DNA of 64,000 nucleotides from Alentia gelatinosa. Lineage: Eukaryota > Annelida > Polychaeta > Phyllodocida > Polynoidae. The position numbers and the translations under genes are program-made. Below, piece by piece: positions 41,675-54,649 of this stretch. The stretch's first letter is position 1; each line of letters begins with the position of its first letter. The stretch is from assembly GCA_950022655.1 (NCBI GenBank), contig OX465579.1, forward strand, positions 42,821,950 through 42,885,949, written 5' to 3'. Below the pieces are notes generated by a model. It was not told where the DNA came from. It searched no databases and worked only from the letters and a program-made list of their open reading frames with translations.

Positions 41675-42379
41675 TTTGTCTCCGCCACTGGTTAGGTATT
41701 AGTACCGCGGAGAGTGGTCATACACTCTCAACGACCAGCAGTCCGCTACAATAATAAGAAATTCTGGGATGTACTAAACAAATTTGTTAAAAATGACCCA
41801 CAGAAATTTACACCAATTAGTTTAAAAGAAAATTATGTCTTAGTAGACCCGGGAAACACTGCAGACTATATTAACAATTACTTCACAAATATTTGCCCAG
41901 ATCTAGAGAAACTTCATAATCAACCTTGGGTGAATACAGTGGTGTTTAATGAACAATCACTTGATCTTGTGGAGACAACAGTGGATGATGTAATGAAATA
42001 CCTTAGAGAAATCAAAACAACCAAATCCTCTGCCATTAATGGTCTAACCTCTGTTTATTTGAAGGATGCTCTCATTGCTCTAATTGAACACTTCACTTAT
42101 TTACTCAACTGCTCATTGAGAGTGGGGATTTTTCCTGGCCAGTGGAAGGAGGCTACAGTCATACCAATAAAAAAGGGTGGCAACAGTCAAGATGTAAATA
42201 ACCTCAGGCCCACATCTCTCCTTCCACTGCCAGGCAAGATCCTTGCAAACTGATCTGGATGCCCTAGCCTTATGGTGCAATAGAAACAAACTCACTATTA
42301 ATGTTTGTCTCCGCCACTGGCTAGGTAGTAGTACCGCGGAGAGTGGTCACACACTCTCAACGACCAGTGGTCCGCTACA
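41675..42379 (+). mobile_element. Deletion derivative of a non-LTR retrotransposon between 76-bp direct repeats
   Basis: Repeats at 41675-41750 and 42304-42379 are the same length and about 90 percent alike. Each holds two small hairpins (TCTCCGC/GCGGAGA and GAGAGTG/CACTCTC). Between them is 553 bases of reverse-transcriptase coding sequence: KKFWDVLNKFVKNDP, KSSAINGLTSVYLKDAL and NNLRPTSLLPLPGKIL. It then jumps to TDLDALALWCNRNKLTIN, so the whole catalytic palm with YxDD is deleted. Confidence 0.8.
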
Positions 42380-43150
42380 CACAGATGAATAAATAGGTAC
42401 TAATTTGTGATTAAATGGAATCCTTTTCAAACTTAATATCTTGGCGAAACAGATATAAATGAGGAATTTGTCACTTTGATATGCTTAGAAAATCTCTTTT
42501 CCAGCGGGTGACTGGTAACTATCCGCTATTGCTCTAATTTACAAAGGGATTACCTTGTTTGTGAGTAGATACACCGTGAATCACGTATTCGTGCACGTGC
42601 TATGCACGTGCTACAAAACCTGTGGGAGACGTGGGTCGGACGGCCGCGTCTGTTATTTTCAAAAGAAAAACGAGAAAGTAATCAGGCACCATTGACGTCA
42701 GGATGAGGAAAAGATCCAGGGTCGGCAAGTTCTTTTCAATCATAGACCTACAGTTTATTTCTTTTAACAGATTTCCACTTGTCAGTTGATAATGTTGCCC
42801 CGATAGAGGACATGTATTTGATGCAACGAAATAGTTTATTGAGCAACGTTCTGGACTTCTCTAATATTTCCCAAATGAAGCCCAGGTCTTTCCCCGGACA
42901 ACAGCTACCATTACTTTGAGAAAATATCTAATCGCGAAATTTGATGTAATATAGTGCAACGACCAAAAAACAGCAGCAGGAAGCTTTTAGTTAATAGCTA
43001 CAATTATATTTCGTGTCGACATTTCCCGTGTGTAACGACACAAGTACAGATTTTCTATTGCAACAATCCAACATTCTTTTGAATTAAGTGACATTTATTT
43101 CTTATTCTGAATTAAATACTTCTTTTATGGTGTTTGATGCAGTTCTGACA
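42380..43150. other. Non-coding stretch
   Basis: Nothing recognised apart from a short direct duplication of GTGCACGTGCTA near 42590-42615. Confidence 0.4.
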
Positions 43151-43344
43151 TCAGAACAGCTCTCTGTTTTCGTTATGTCGACATTGGGATGTTATCTGAG
43201 GCAGATGCACGAGAAAACGCGAGAAGTCCGCGGGGTCTTTCTTTTTCCGGCCAAGCACACGCCACTTGATAATCCCAAGCATGAAAAACAGCGTAATGAT
43301 GACAAGAAAACGGCCTGCAAAGCCTCGCTTACTTGGGCCTCCTG

Positions 43345-44332
43345 TCACTTGGTGTGCCCCTTGATGTCATGTGGTATGCGACGGACCGTCATGTGGTTTC
43401 TAATAATGTCTTCAGTCACATTCTGGGGAGTTTTCCTAAAGAGGTAAGTTCAAACTGGTTCTTTCTTCATAACATGGGAATCAAAATACAATTAACATTT
43501 GATTAAGTCAAAATCATCACCTTCTATACGTCACACCCGTGTATCAAAAGCCACGCGTCCCTTTATAGGAGATAAATAAGGTACCGTACCTGTTGAGATC
43601 GCCTTTATTAAATGCTTAACAGGTGCGTTTATGAGATCATGTGTACGTAGAACCCCAGTGGTAAAATACCAGAATTACAAACTACATATGTATCCCATTT
43701 TTTGATTATTCAAACAATATACATTTAAATGTTTATAAGAAACAAAGTTTGATTTCACCTGACATACGCAAGAACTCCGTGATTTCAGAGTTATGTATTA
43801 CGTTGGCATTAGGTCCATGATGATATCGGTAGAATTCTTATAATTACCTATTCACCAGGGTGGAGCAGGCTACACTTTAGGCCGAAATAGGCCACTAGCG
43901 GATCACCAACGAGCCGTTAACCTTCATAAGAAGAATACACTCACCCATCAACCTGCCAAAAGCTTCCCACGAGGGGATCTGGTAAATACTGGCTGCGAAA
44001 TGTCACAGGTCAAAAAGACACCTACACAAGCCGTTGCCAACTGTTGGGGTACTGTTTACCTCATCTGTTGTCGCAGTCTTTGACAGACTAATGAGATCAA
44101 TGAAACTCTCACAGACACCAGCAGAATTTATGACCAATACCCGAAGATGTTCCACTTCTGATGTAATATTCTCTGAAAGGTGACGACAGCGTGCCATAAA
44201 ACTCTGTGATCCTGTGGCTCGTACATAAGAAGTTCAAAGGGAAGCCACTAGAAGATAAACATACCTGATGATGTGTCAGCTGGTCTTCCTACCTGTCACC
44301 ATCACCAACATATGCACTTGCAGAGCCACGTG
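43345..44332 (-). CDS. Possible fragments of an unidentified minus-strand gene
   Basis: Four minus-strand segments have splice-like borders: 44332-44293 (HVALQVHMLVMVT), 44172-44060 (NITSEVEHLRVLVINSAGVC and FIDLISLSKTATTDE), 43992-43945 (SIYQIPSWEAFGRLM) and 43435-43345 (KTPQNVTEDIIRNHM, ending in TGA after GHTK). The first two join in phase, but the others do not join cleanly with the splice sites I see. I do not recognise the protein. An overlapping frame at 43348-43151 carries one hydrophobic segment (LVIITLFFMLGII) with basic residues after it. A plus-strand frame at 43206-43443 with a GTAAGT end competes. Confidence 0.25.
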
Positions 44333-44486
44333 CTGAAGGTGTGAGTTGTCAAGTTCGCCGTCTTATTGTCATAGGTCAGTGTCAGTCCCTCCAGACGCCT
44401 CTCCGGACATCACAAGATGGCATGACCTCTCCGGCTTATTCATCATGGGATGTTCATACGAAAATTCAAAACATACAAAGAATATA

Positions 44487-44950
44487 CAATAGAACCCCGC
44501 GTAAGTTGCCACCTTCCGTTCCGGTCCAAAGTGCCCATTTACGGTAGTTGTCCGCTTACACGGGTTATTCATATTTCCTCCAGACCGACGTACAAGTGTT
44601 ATATATCGATGTGCAGGGGAGACATGGGCGAATCCGAAAATCGTTTTATGATATCTTATTAGGATGGGATGTTATTAAACTCTTAATGATTTTCTATGAA
44701 GACACACCAACGGCCCGTGGCTCACCCGAACCGGCTCCCGGTGGCTCACCCTAATTTTTGATAGGTTGGCCTTCTAAGGTGTCAGCTTACACGTGGTTGA
44801 ATAGCTTTTCCGAGTTTTCGTACCGAAAAAAGTTTCCGCTTACGCAGGGGGGTCCAGCGAGGTTGAAATAAGCATTTGATAGAGGGGTAAATTCGGTTCC
44901 ACGCAAAAGTTTCCGCTTCCGCGGGATATCCGTTAGGCGGGATTTTACTG
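44487..44950. mobile_element. Pogo-like MITE, 464 bp
   Basis: It is flanked by TA on both sides. The left end is CAATAGAACCCCGCGTAAG and the right end is CGTTAGGCGGGATTTTACTG. Subterminal copies of GTTTCCGCTTACGC and GTCCGCTTACACGG lie inside. No transposase. Confidence 0.82.
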
Positions 44951-44952
44951 TA

Positions 44953-46035
44953 CATTTCTGCTACTTTCATACCTAAATCAATGCCATAGCCGTTCGTTAA
45001 AACGCATTAACTGTTGTTGAGGTCAATCATACCACCTGCGACTGTTTCTGTAACATGATTCAACTCTTGCGTTTCAACACCTAGTGCTTAGTATTAATAA
45101 ATGGGGCATGATTGTACCTGTATATGTAGTTGTTTAGAAACATATGTATAGCCTTATCGATAATTGAAATTCATGTTCGTGTTTAGAAAAAGAATGACTT
45201 GTAGCTATCAAGGACCGCAAATCGCCAATGTCCATTCTAATAATTTACAAACTTATTTACTCAGGCAGCATTGGTTCTAGGTTTTGTTTCAGTCTATTGT
45301 ATGCAAAGTGACTTGGTTGTGATGAATACTAAGTGTTAGCTTTGTGTCTCAATACCTGCTGCTCAAGTTACTTAATCGTGCCAATGAAATCCACAACAAA
45401 AAGCGATATTTTTATATACCTATGGTCGAACATGTATGAAATACTAACCGCTTCTAGGGGTGCATTAATAATGACGTACGCGCCTGCTGTGAACTAATAC
45501 GTCGCACTAACAGTAGAATAACGTCATGATCTCGTTTACATGAAAACGTCAAAAACAAAACGGCAGATCTTGTGTGTCACTTCAAAACTTTGATAACGTC
45601 TAAGACGTAAACAAGACGATTATTTAATCGTAAATTGCCTAAGATACATATCAATATTAGTGAGAAAAACCCCCACATACAATCAGTTAAATATGTCAAT
45701 AATGTTCTAAAATCGTGAAACAATAATGACCTATCAACCATCAAAGCATAGGTGTGGTAACGTAAACAAACCTAAATGTTAAAGTAAATGAAAATAATAA
45801 TGAGCGAATAAAAAAATAATATGCATTCAATCATCACCAATAGGCATGCCTCCTAGCAACTGACTGGGGAATTAGTGTACGGGACAGCGGGACGCAAGGA
45901 TCGTGGGATAGGCTGTGATTCAACCATTTCCTAAGTGATCAAAATGGCGTTTTTGATTAATTCAAGGTATATAATAAAAAGCAAATATCCGAACTGTAGG
46001 CGAAACTTATTGTTCTCGGTCAATAACGGAAAATA
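44953..46035. other. Non-coding stretch
   Basis: No exon or element recognised between the pogo-like MITEs. Confidence 0.4.
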
Positions 46036-46103
46036 CAGTAGAACCCGGCCTAACGGACACTTTGGCCGGGGACGGGGGCGTATCCTTACGCCGGATTTTA
46101 CTG
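46036..46103. mobile_element. Very short pogo-like MITE, 68 bp
   Basis: TA flanks on both sides. The ends are CAGTAGAACCCGGCC and CGCCGGATTTTACTG. The element is almost only its two inverted ends. Confidence 0.82.
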
Positions 46104-46210
46104 TACACGGCCTTCCACCAACAGCGTCAGGCCGTATATTTTCTGTCATTGACCTTGAATAATAAAAGTTTCAGTGTCACTTACAGTAAGAACGTTTCCT
46201 AATGTCATTA

Positions 46211-46350
46211 CAGTAGAAACCCAGCGTAATAGACTCAGAATATTGGGGAACGCCCAATAGTGGACAGTTAATCAAAAATGCAAATTACTCCCTCTATTAA
46301 GCGTTTAACTTTAGCTCCCAATAAAGGACACTCCAAAAAATAGACACTCA
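46211..46350. mobile_element. Pogo-like left end
   Basis: TA then CAGTAGAAACCCAGCGTAAT opens a segment sharing CCCTCTATTAAG(A/C)GTTTA with the 1.1-kb element at 800. No matching right end was found, so it is probably truncated. Confidence 0.6.
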
Positions 46351-47700
46351 CCTAGTACATACTAATTGTACAACTCCAAATGGTCCCGGGAAGTGAGTAA
46401 TGCCGGTACAAAGTACATAAGTATTCTATCCTCTCCAACAGGGAAAGAATAGAGATGAGAACATTCTCCAACAGTTTTACAACTTGATGTCAATGATACT
46501 TTTTCAAATCAACTTTATCTTTAGAAAGTTGTTTGGTATCTCCATTGATTACCCATTTAAATCAATCATTTTCCTCTATTTTTATTAATGTCAGTCCGGG
46601 TATGATTATGCAATGCACCTGATAAGGACGTTTTCTATCGATCTCTTATAATTATCTGCATGTTATTTTCTAAGGGTATAGCAACAGGACATTAGAAATT
46701 TAATCCTAATAGGACGGGCAAATCCGATTCTTCGTCCACTCCAGTACACGATCCATGCGAATATACTTTTGTTTATTACCGTAAAAAAGAAGATAGGCAC
46801 AATGTGGGAACATACCTGTCTGCAGGTGATTGAACTATACAGCCCGCCCCCAACCCCCAACATACACGCACACGTCACCCCCACCTGCGCACGGCACTTG
46901 AGCCGTCCATGCTCTTAGACCGACACCTGGTGTACACTGAAAGGTCAAACAGGGAGAATACTGAAACACATCACCTATATACGGCAGATCAAAGATTGAA
47001 GTACCAGGTGTCACCTTGCACATTGTACTCACACCTGGACCATTGGCCCTAGTCTGGTGGGTGGCCACTACCCGTGATACCTGCAGGATGACATAGACAG
47101 GTTCAGATATATGGTGGACCTACATGGAAAGCAGCAGAGAACAAAATTTGCCCTAAAACCCATAAACATAGATTTAGAAAATTCGCTGAAGATAGCAGAT
47201 AAAATGCCATTGAAGAAAATGTAAAGGAATAGTCGTGGAGCCAACATGGATTTCCACCCCGTTCAAGACAAGCAAGCCATGCGGTAAGTCACCATTGCCC
47301 TGCAAAAGGATGTAGATTCCGTCGGACATGGAGCCCAGCAGCACTTCACATCTATAATTGTATCTTAACATCAAACGATGCACTCTGAATGAAGGGATGC
47401 ACTAGGTACCGGAGGAAACAGCACGCAATTTAGGTACTCGTCTCAGGACACATAGCGACTTGTTGATATGGAAGTAGCCAGGCTCCCTGCTAGTGGGTTA
47501 TGCGATAGCGTGTAGCATTGCCTTTGTTGTAAGCCTTTGTTGTAAATTTATTATTTGGTTAACTAGGTTAAATAGAAGTGGTATTGAAATGGAGAATCAA
47601 GAATTAGTAATACGCCTATACGGCGGTAAAGAGAAAATGTAGCTATAGCTAGCCAGCTACATTAGGTGGTGCAAATCGTTTTCACGATCTGTAGGAAAGA
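46351..47700. other. Non-coding stretch
   Basis: Only short frames. Nothing recognised. Confidence 0.4.
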
Positions 47701-47714
47701 GCGCCTTGTGTTAA

Positions 47715-48870
47715 GTGTCTGGCTGTGATTCTGACGGCGCGAGAGCCGTGATAGAATATGGGGTCGGGTCATACCTCGGCCATCAGAGCCCCCGGGCAGC
47801 GCCTGGAGGAGAGGTGAGAACGGCGAACCGGACGCAGACAGCCATGGTATCGGCGCGCGCAGCCCGTGACAGAGGGCGCCACTATTGGGCAATGGCGGGA
47901 AGCAGTACTGGTTTGTCAGAGTAGAGCGCCATCCTGCTACCACTGAGGAGGTGGGTGCTGCCGTCTGGGCTGAGAGACGACGGAGGGCGAGCGGGCAGAG
48001 ACGGGAGGAGTAGGGCACTGTACACCCCGCACAGCACCAGTCAGTGCTGAAGGCCCGCCGCAGGACCATGTAAGGCACCACTAACACCGCCGACACCACC
48101 ACCACCGCTACTACTGCCACCGCCACTACTACTGCTGGTACTACTACTATCAGCACCAATACCACCTGCACCAGCACCAGGGTCACTACTACCACTACCA
48201 GCACCACCTACCACTACCACTACTATCGTCACGGCCACTAGGACGGCCGCCACCAGCACCACCAACGCCGCCGCCGCCACTATCTCTTGCTCCGCGACAA
48301 GCCCTACCCTAGCGACCACTCCTACCAGGTGCATCATCAATAAGACCGACTGTCTTCGTGGTGAACCAGGGCCAGTCTGCTTCCCAACGACCCTCTTCTG
48401 AACCACAGCTGCTCTCCGTAGTCTCCCAGCACAGGCACGGAGAAGATCGTCGTGAGGGCGGGACCGTGGAGACAGTGCACGTCGTCGCCGCACTGTGTGA
48501 GGGAGGGTGGGGGCCCGGGGTGCGCGTCCAGCACGCCGCCGACCGTGTGGAGGGCCGTCACCAGGAGCACAACACCTTCCTCCCGCTAGTCTAGGTCAGA
48601 GCACCTTACTGCCCTGTTACTGCCGACTGCTCCGTCGACTCGCTCGTCGCAGGCTGCAGGACCAGCCCCGACGGACGTGAGGAGTTACCAACCATCACAA
48701 AGGAGGAGCGACCGCTGGTACACGGCCACCCATACCTCATCAGGCAGCCCACAGGCACACCGGCCCGACGGTAAGTCACTGCCAGCAAGCCGAGTTGCTC
48801 GGCCCCATGCCCACAGGGGGAACTGCGTCTTGCGTTGTGGTGGTGCCCATTCTGATGCCAAAAATATGTA
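47715..48870. other. GC-rich, CpG-containing island
   Basis: About 1.1 kb is clearly richer in G+C than its surroundings, with open frames on both strands and no recognised domain. It may be the promoter and first exon of an unidentified gene. No frame is convincing enough to call. Confidence 0.4.
48065..48290. repeat. ACC/ACT trinucleotide-rich tract
   Basis: Imperfect runs of ACC, ACT and GCC triplets. Minus-strand readings are Val-rich or Gly/Ser-rich, plus-strand readings Thr/His-rich. It explains the long frames over this region. Confidence 0.9.
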
Positions 48871-48899
48871 AACAGCACACTACGTGCCCTTACCCCAAT

Positions 48900-51800
48900 A
48901 ACTCGCCCTTTATACGACCGATGCATAGAGGTCATAATTATTCATGAGTTATACATATCTACAACACTCACTTATCAACAATGTCCTGTCCCATATGGAC
49001 CGCTGTCAACCTGTATACTTTAGACTGTTGTGCATATCTATAGTATTGATATATATTCTGTTTCCAACGCAATGCATTATAGCCCTTGTGTGTTGTAGAA
49101 ACACTCAATTTATGGGTGGAGCGTCCTCTAACACCCCCAATTCACTGCATACACCACCCTGTCGATTCCGCCCTTCTCCCTGAAGCCCTCCTCCTTCCGA
49201 ACCCCAATTTGTTCTGACAGTCACTAGAACAACCCTCTGCATCTGCTGCCTCTATCATCCGGTCCCCGCCCCCATCCCGACGTTACACCCCACCAACCCT
49301 GGCCGAGCGCCTTTCCGCCACTGCGGTATGCTATGAGGCGGTTCAACGAGGGGGCAGCTGGTTTCTGGTGCCGCGACACCTGTCTACTCAGATCAGTGTT
49401 GGAGAATTGTCAATAGGGTTGGAACCAGCGGGTACACTGGACAGCAGCACCGAGGATGAACGTGTCTGGAAACTGGTATCTTTAATGTTGTATGAACTGG
49501 AAGTTCCATTCTTTCTCGCAGTTTCCTTTTGATTTCTGCTCTGAGACGATGACGTCTCAGCTAAGCCATTAGTATCTTCCTGTAAATTTTTTGTTGCACT
49601 TGCGCTCTCACTCTGACGATAGTAGTGGTGGGGTATTGATTTAAAAAAGGAGACCTACTTACATCTAAAGACGGCAATTATGAAGCAATAGAAGTTGTTG
49701 GGTTACGGATAAGACAGATAAAAAACACCCTGCTATGAAGTTGAATGCATGGTGAGCCAACTAAAGAAGGTATGGTGGGTAAGGTCATTCGTTACAGGCA
49801 GAGTCCTCTAAGACGAGTGACGCTAGGTCGATGCCAGCTCCATCCAAGGCAAGCCTGCCCCGTATCGCCCATTGATTATGGTCACCTCGATGTGTGTGTG
49901 TGGGGGAAGGGGGGGGGGGGGGGGCAGAGTGTACCCGACATTATTACAGTGACATCAAGTGTCCTGTGCTCCGTCCCCCTGCCTAGGGAAAGGTGCCTCA
50001 GACTTCTTCCACCCTCATCCCCCGAAAAAGTCTTTACTAGCTCTTGCATGTGCCTCCTTCAAAACTAACGTGCTGGTTAGATTAATATCTAAAACAAACA
50101 TGCCGCTATAAAGGTATATAGATACATGTAGGGCATACAATATAATCGCTGGTTTTGTGACCAAACGGCCGTAGAACACGAGTAGTTGCCTGGTCATTTT
50201 GTCAACCACGAATGTTTTACTTTTTGCTCCCCATACACAATCTTAGCCTTCCAAATGTAATCAAATGGCTAGAAATTTGTTTGGGCGTGTATTTTCTCGC
50301 AATTGATGGTTTTGGAACCCTAAACAATGGATTTAATATCCGTAATCAATGGTTTATGGACTCTAACAAGTAAGAAACAATAGGTCGGGGGTTTACTGTG
50401 GCCTCATACATTTTCATTGAGTACTTCATTCTCTACTACGGTACTGGAGTAACGTATGGGTGTAAAATTTACACCCATCTTCCTACGGCTCCAGTACAAA
50501 CAGTTTCTACCTTGCCCAACTCATAGGCTTAAATTGGCAGTTGCGATTTACATCAGAGCATATCATGGAGGAGAGGAGAGTGGCGTCGTCAGCAGGCAGC
50601 CATGGTTCACGAACTACATTAGGTCATGGGTGTTTCTTCGTATTGTTTACGGCCTTGAGTGAAGGGGTGCTTTTTGGGGGAAGTCTAACACAAATTGCTA
50701 TTATGGCAAAATCCTTATGTTTTTTTTCATTATGGCCCTTTACTCTGTTCTCGACAAAAGTCAACTGGATATTTTAGAATGACTGTGAGCCGTTACTTCT
50801 TAGGAGAATCTGGATGAAAACAGACTAATTGCAGTCCAACAATGGCCTGGTTTTGTATCCTGTCTATGTGAGGACCATATTAGCCGAGTGGAAATTGTTA
50901 TGAAAGCATGTTGCTTTCAAGTCTCGATTTTATAGTCATAGATTGGGCATACTGTATGATATCAGCACATACCCATTGAACGCCAGCCCCCACTGTAGTT
51001 TTGTGGGGCATGGCTCTGCCCCAAAATGACTCTTCAATCTTTCGTTTTTACCTGAGTGTAATGATAAGGCCCATTCTAGCCCTAGTTGTCTTGATTGTGA
51101 AATGTACAGATCGTATACAATGTAAAGATATTTATAAATATGTAAAACATTCACGAGAATATTTCAAGGTGACGTGATTAGGGATCTAACTTTGAAACTG
51201 GGCAGGTCAGGGACTTGTTGAATTCAGAAAGAAATATCTTGATAGACTTTCTGGCATAAACACATTCTTGGCAATATCACGATGGGTGGCTCGAGAAGTA
51301 TGTTACCACACGGAGCGACGCAGCATTGAGGAAAGCGGAAAGGCGGGCAATATGGAGTACGTTGCGAGGATATGGTGGCGGCAGAAGGTGGCATTGCTAT
51401 CATGTTATGTGAGCCGCTGCCGGCGGGTAGAGGAACGCCAGCCAATACAAGCCCCACACAAGGCGCTGTGCCCACCTCGTTTATTGCCGCTACCCCGATT
51501 GTAGATTATTCACGACACATTGCGCTCTCAGCCTTTCCGCCAGCGCGACTCGCTCTCTCTTTTCATTGGCGTGACCGGAACCAACGGCCCCCCACTTGAA
51601 GCCCCCCGAGCTGTAGTCAGAGGATCAAATGTAGTTCCTGTGAACGTCGTCTTGACGTAATGTCACATGGTCTCCTCCATCACACGGGATACAGTGAAGT
51701 TAATTACTTACTGCCTACTATCCAGACTCTGTATCATGCAAGCTAAATATCATTTCCATTGACCTGTCTTTTCTTCCTCAGCCAAGCGTTGGCTATGCTG

Positions 51801-54140
51801 AGTTTAGTTTCCATGATACCCTTTTGCCACAGTTTTTATTTTTCATTAGTTACGTTTATACCTTCAGTTATGGCTTTTTCACAAAGTTGTTATCAGAAAT
51901 CTTAGACTACATTAATTCTGGTCGCTAAATTAAGGTTGATACTAAAATAACCGGAGGGTTGAAAATGACATTGACTTTCTTGAGTTGATTGCCTATTTCT
52001 TGTTTTCCTACTTTCGGCCGCACTATACGGTTTTTGCTAATTTTGGACTACTTTACTCAACATTCGACAGCAAACGGGCGTAAAATTGCTTCACGTATTT
52101 TCAAACATGCAGAACCACCAAAAACCGTGCACCCAATCCGGTATACTTTACATGCTCTATAAACACATTGTTCTTCAATACTAATAAGCACTGTATCAGG
52201 ATAATACTCATAGGCTTAGTATTGATTTGAGAATGATCGTGGTTTTTTAGGGCTCTCTGTCATGTACGACGTCCGGTGTTCTAGGCATACCGTGACCCGT
52301 TAAAAGCCACCCGTGGGAGTCTTAAAGTATCTTTATGAGAGCCACTTCTGTCGGCTTTTCGTGTTCGCCGCTCTTTCCATGGGCGCCTCCATTTCCCAGT
52401 CTTGGATCGTTGTTGGCGGGGAGCGCAGTAGATGCGGCCGGCGAGGCGGCCAACTGCTGTGTGTAAGACGACACGGCTCATGTTCTGCCAGTCCTGCTGG
52501 CCTGGATGCATGTAATGATGATTTGTGTACCTTGCTTCCACCGCCTTCTGTCTACTTCTTCCCCAACCTATCATTGGTAAGACTGAGACCGATTGCGTCG
52601 GCGTGCCGTTCTACGGCCCAGTCTTCCTCTATACTAAGTACATATCAGTGGACTTAATGGCGGTCCTTTCACTGCGGGCTACATAAACCAGCCTCTGGTT
52701 AGAGCTTGGATGTTGGAAGGAGTGACTGAGTGACTCCCTCTCAACCTCTTGTTTCGTAGTAACAAGGCCTCAAGACTCGGTCTTCTTATGTCAGTTACAC
52801 TGCCACAACCGGCTCTTTATACAAAGTATTACAGACTGAGATCCTTTGGTTGGTCAGTTTTTCCCTGTACCGCTTCCTGCTTACTAAGGCCTGAGCAAGG
52901 CATGAGCGGTGCTGGGCACGGACAGGGCAGAGTGAGCGGCACAAAAAGAGGGCAGCTTCATCACTTGAAAGACTCTTCTTGTCGGTAACGAGAGACCTGT
53001 ACTGTGAGGTGGTAAAAAGTGTGTTTGTCCAGGACAACGATGGGCGTCTTAAATCAGGAGGGCCAACAGACTCGTGCCTAATGAGGTGAGACAGGAGTCT
53101 ACGCGCTAACAACCCAACCCACAAAATCCCCGCCACGTCCGTCCCAATTACATCGCCACGACCGCGCCCCGCCCAGCGTAAAACACCGTATTAGCTCTTC
53201 TCTGTAAGTTCATCTAGCATGATGGGCGAAATTGAAACAGAAACCGGGCTCTAAGACAGGGTCAGCTCTTTTGCAAACACGAATCTATATCATACACGGT
53301 TTTATGAATTATCTTAGCTCTTCTAATGACATTTTAGTTAAAAAGGCACCGGACGTGAATAATAAAATACATCAACTTATATATATAGAAGGGCCTCGAA
53401 CAGCGTAACAGATGGAAGGTATACGGGCAAATTTGCAGTGACCAGACACAGATCGTCCATATGAGTCTTAATAATCATTGATATAACTGATCAAAACAGA
53501 CAATTATCCTTTTGTGTCTGATCCGAAAATATTCTCTACCTTGATTCTAGGAACCTGACCAAATCCTTAGCTTTCAATGTGGTTTAACCTTAGCCTTGAC
53601 GATAGAATCACACAGACTACTTCCTCCTCGGCTAAGTGGAATCTGTACTGCTCGAGGGTGGTTGTACATGATGGTAATTACCCCCTTGAGGCGTAATTAC
53701 CCTTTGGGTTGTACCCCGCAGGGTAGCAAATAACGTCAGCCGTAACACCAGATGTCAGAGACTGGTTTGTTGGTGTCTACATCTAGTCACATTACCTGGA
53801 CGGTGGGGTACAGTGGAATTACGTGCCGCCTCACCAACCTACTGCACAGTTTCATCCTCGGCGAATTGTCTTTTGAATTATTATCAACTGGGAGTTACAC
53901 TGGGACAGTGTTGGTATAATATGGATTTATTCACCCATAGCACTAGATAACCCGTGCTTTACATAGATTGAATCACTAAGGTAGTCAACCTAGAGACTCT
54001 GATACTTTTCAATCCCCTGACACATACAGAAACACCTTTTCTTACTAAAGGAGTAAGTCACTTTGATATTTTCAACATGTTCTCCACCAAATAGACCAAA
54101 TATTCTGGCATGCTACAGATAATTGGATAATAGTCCATGT
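48900..54140. other. Long stretch without recognised gene
   Basis: It contains a poly-G run at 49907-49924 and an imperfect hairpin at 50441-50498. GC-rich patches near 52330-52660 and 53040-53170 have open frames on both strands. No exon can be supported. Confidence 0.4.
50441..50498. repeat. Imperfect hairpin with perfect inner palindrome
   Basis: The outer arms are GTACTGGAG and CTCCAGTAC. The inner arms ATGGGTGTAAA and TTTACACCCAT are separated by one base. Probably a small fold-back remnant. Confidence 0.75.
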
Positions 54141-54143
54141 CTA

Positions 54144-54181
54144 TAGGGGACAGAGCCATTGTTAGTTTATGAAGCAGTCAC
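54144..54181. repeat. Copy of a 38-bp repeat also at 409-446
   Basis: TAGGGGACAGAGCCATTGTT and the following bases up to AGTCAC match 409-446 with one mismatch. This copy lies 120 bases before a SINE. Confidence 0.85.
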
Positions 54182-54301
54182 TAGGTGGGGTCTGCTGGGG
54201 TGGACAGCAATTAACAATCTGTTCGCCCTCTTGGTCGCCTCGCCTCCTCGTGGTGCAGACCGGATATGCTTGCATGCAAGCATAACAAAAGCGACCAGGG
54301 T

Positions 54302-54645
54302 GGGGAGTTAGCTCAGTGGTAAAGAGCACTGGACTTGTAATATCAAGGTTGTCAGACTTTGTTGATTTGGGTCCCACTGCAGCCACTTTTCTCCTTCACC
54401 CCCAGCAGTGGTAGATTTACTGCTATATCAAAGGCCAATCCTTCTCATACCATGTCTATGTGGTGTGGGAAGTCAAAGAACTCTCACCTCGGTAAATGTG
54501 TAGGGGTGAGGTTTCCACCTAAATTCATTTCATAGATTCGATCACCACCCTTGTGGTGTAAAAGAACCTTGAGAAAGTCTGGTGAGAACCTGCAATGGTT
54601 AACTGGACGTTAAATCAAACCAACCAAACCAACCAAAGCAAATCA
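54302..54645 (+). mobile_element. tRNA-derived SINE, copy 2
   Basis: The head GGGGAGTTAGCTCAGTGG has an A box. The B box region (GGGTCCCACTGC) is worn. The body matches copy 1 (CTGCTATATCAAAGGCCA, GGTAAATGTGTAGGGGTGA, CATAGATTCGATCACCACCC). The tail is GGACGTTAAATCAAACCAA with CCAAA repeats. Confidence 0.9.
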
Positions 54646-54649
54646 CTTG

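Noticed and set aside
47662..48207. 181-codon minus-strand open frame, Val-rich at its start
   Set aside because: It is driven by the trinucleotide tract and high GC. No domain, and competing frames are equally open.
48041..48493. 150-codon minus-strand frame with Gly/Ser-rich end
   Set aside because: The same low-complexity tract in another frame.
52281..53136. Open frames of 97-114 codons on both strands
   Set aside because: They fall in GC-rich patches where stops are rare, and no protein family is recognised.
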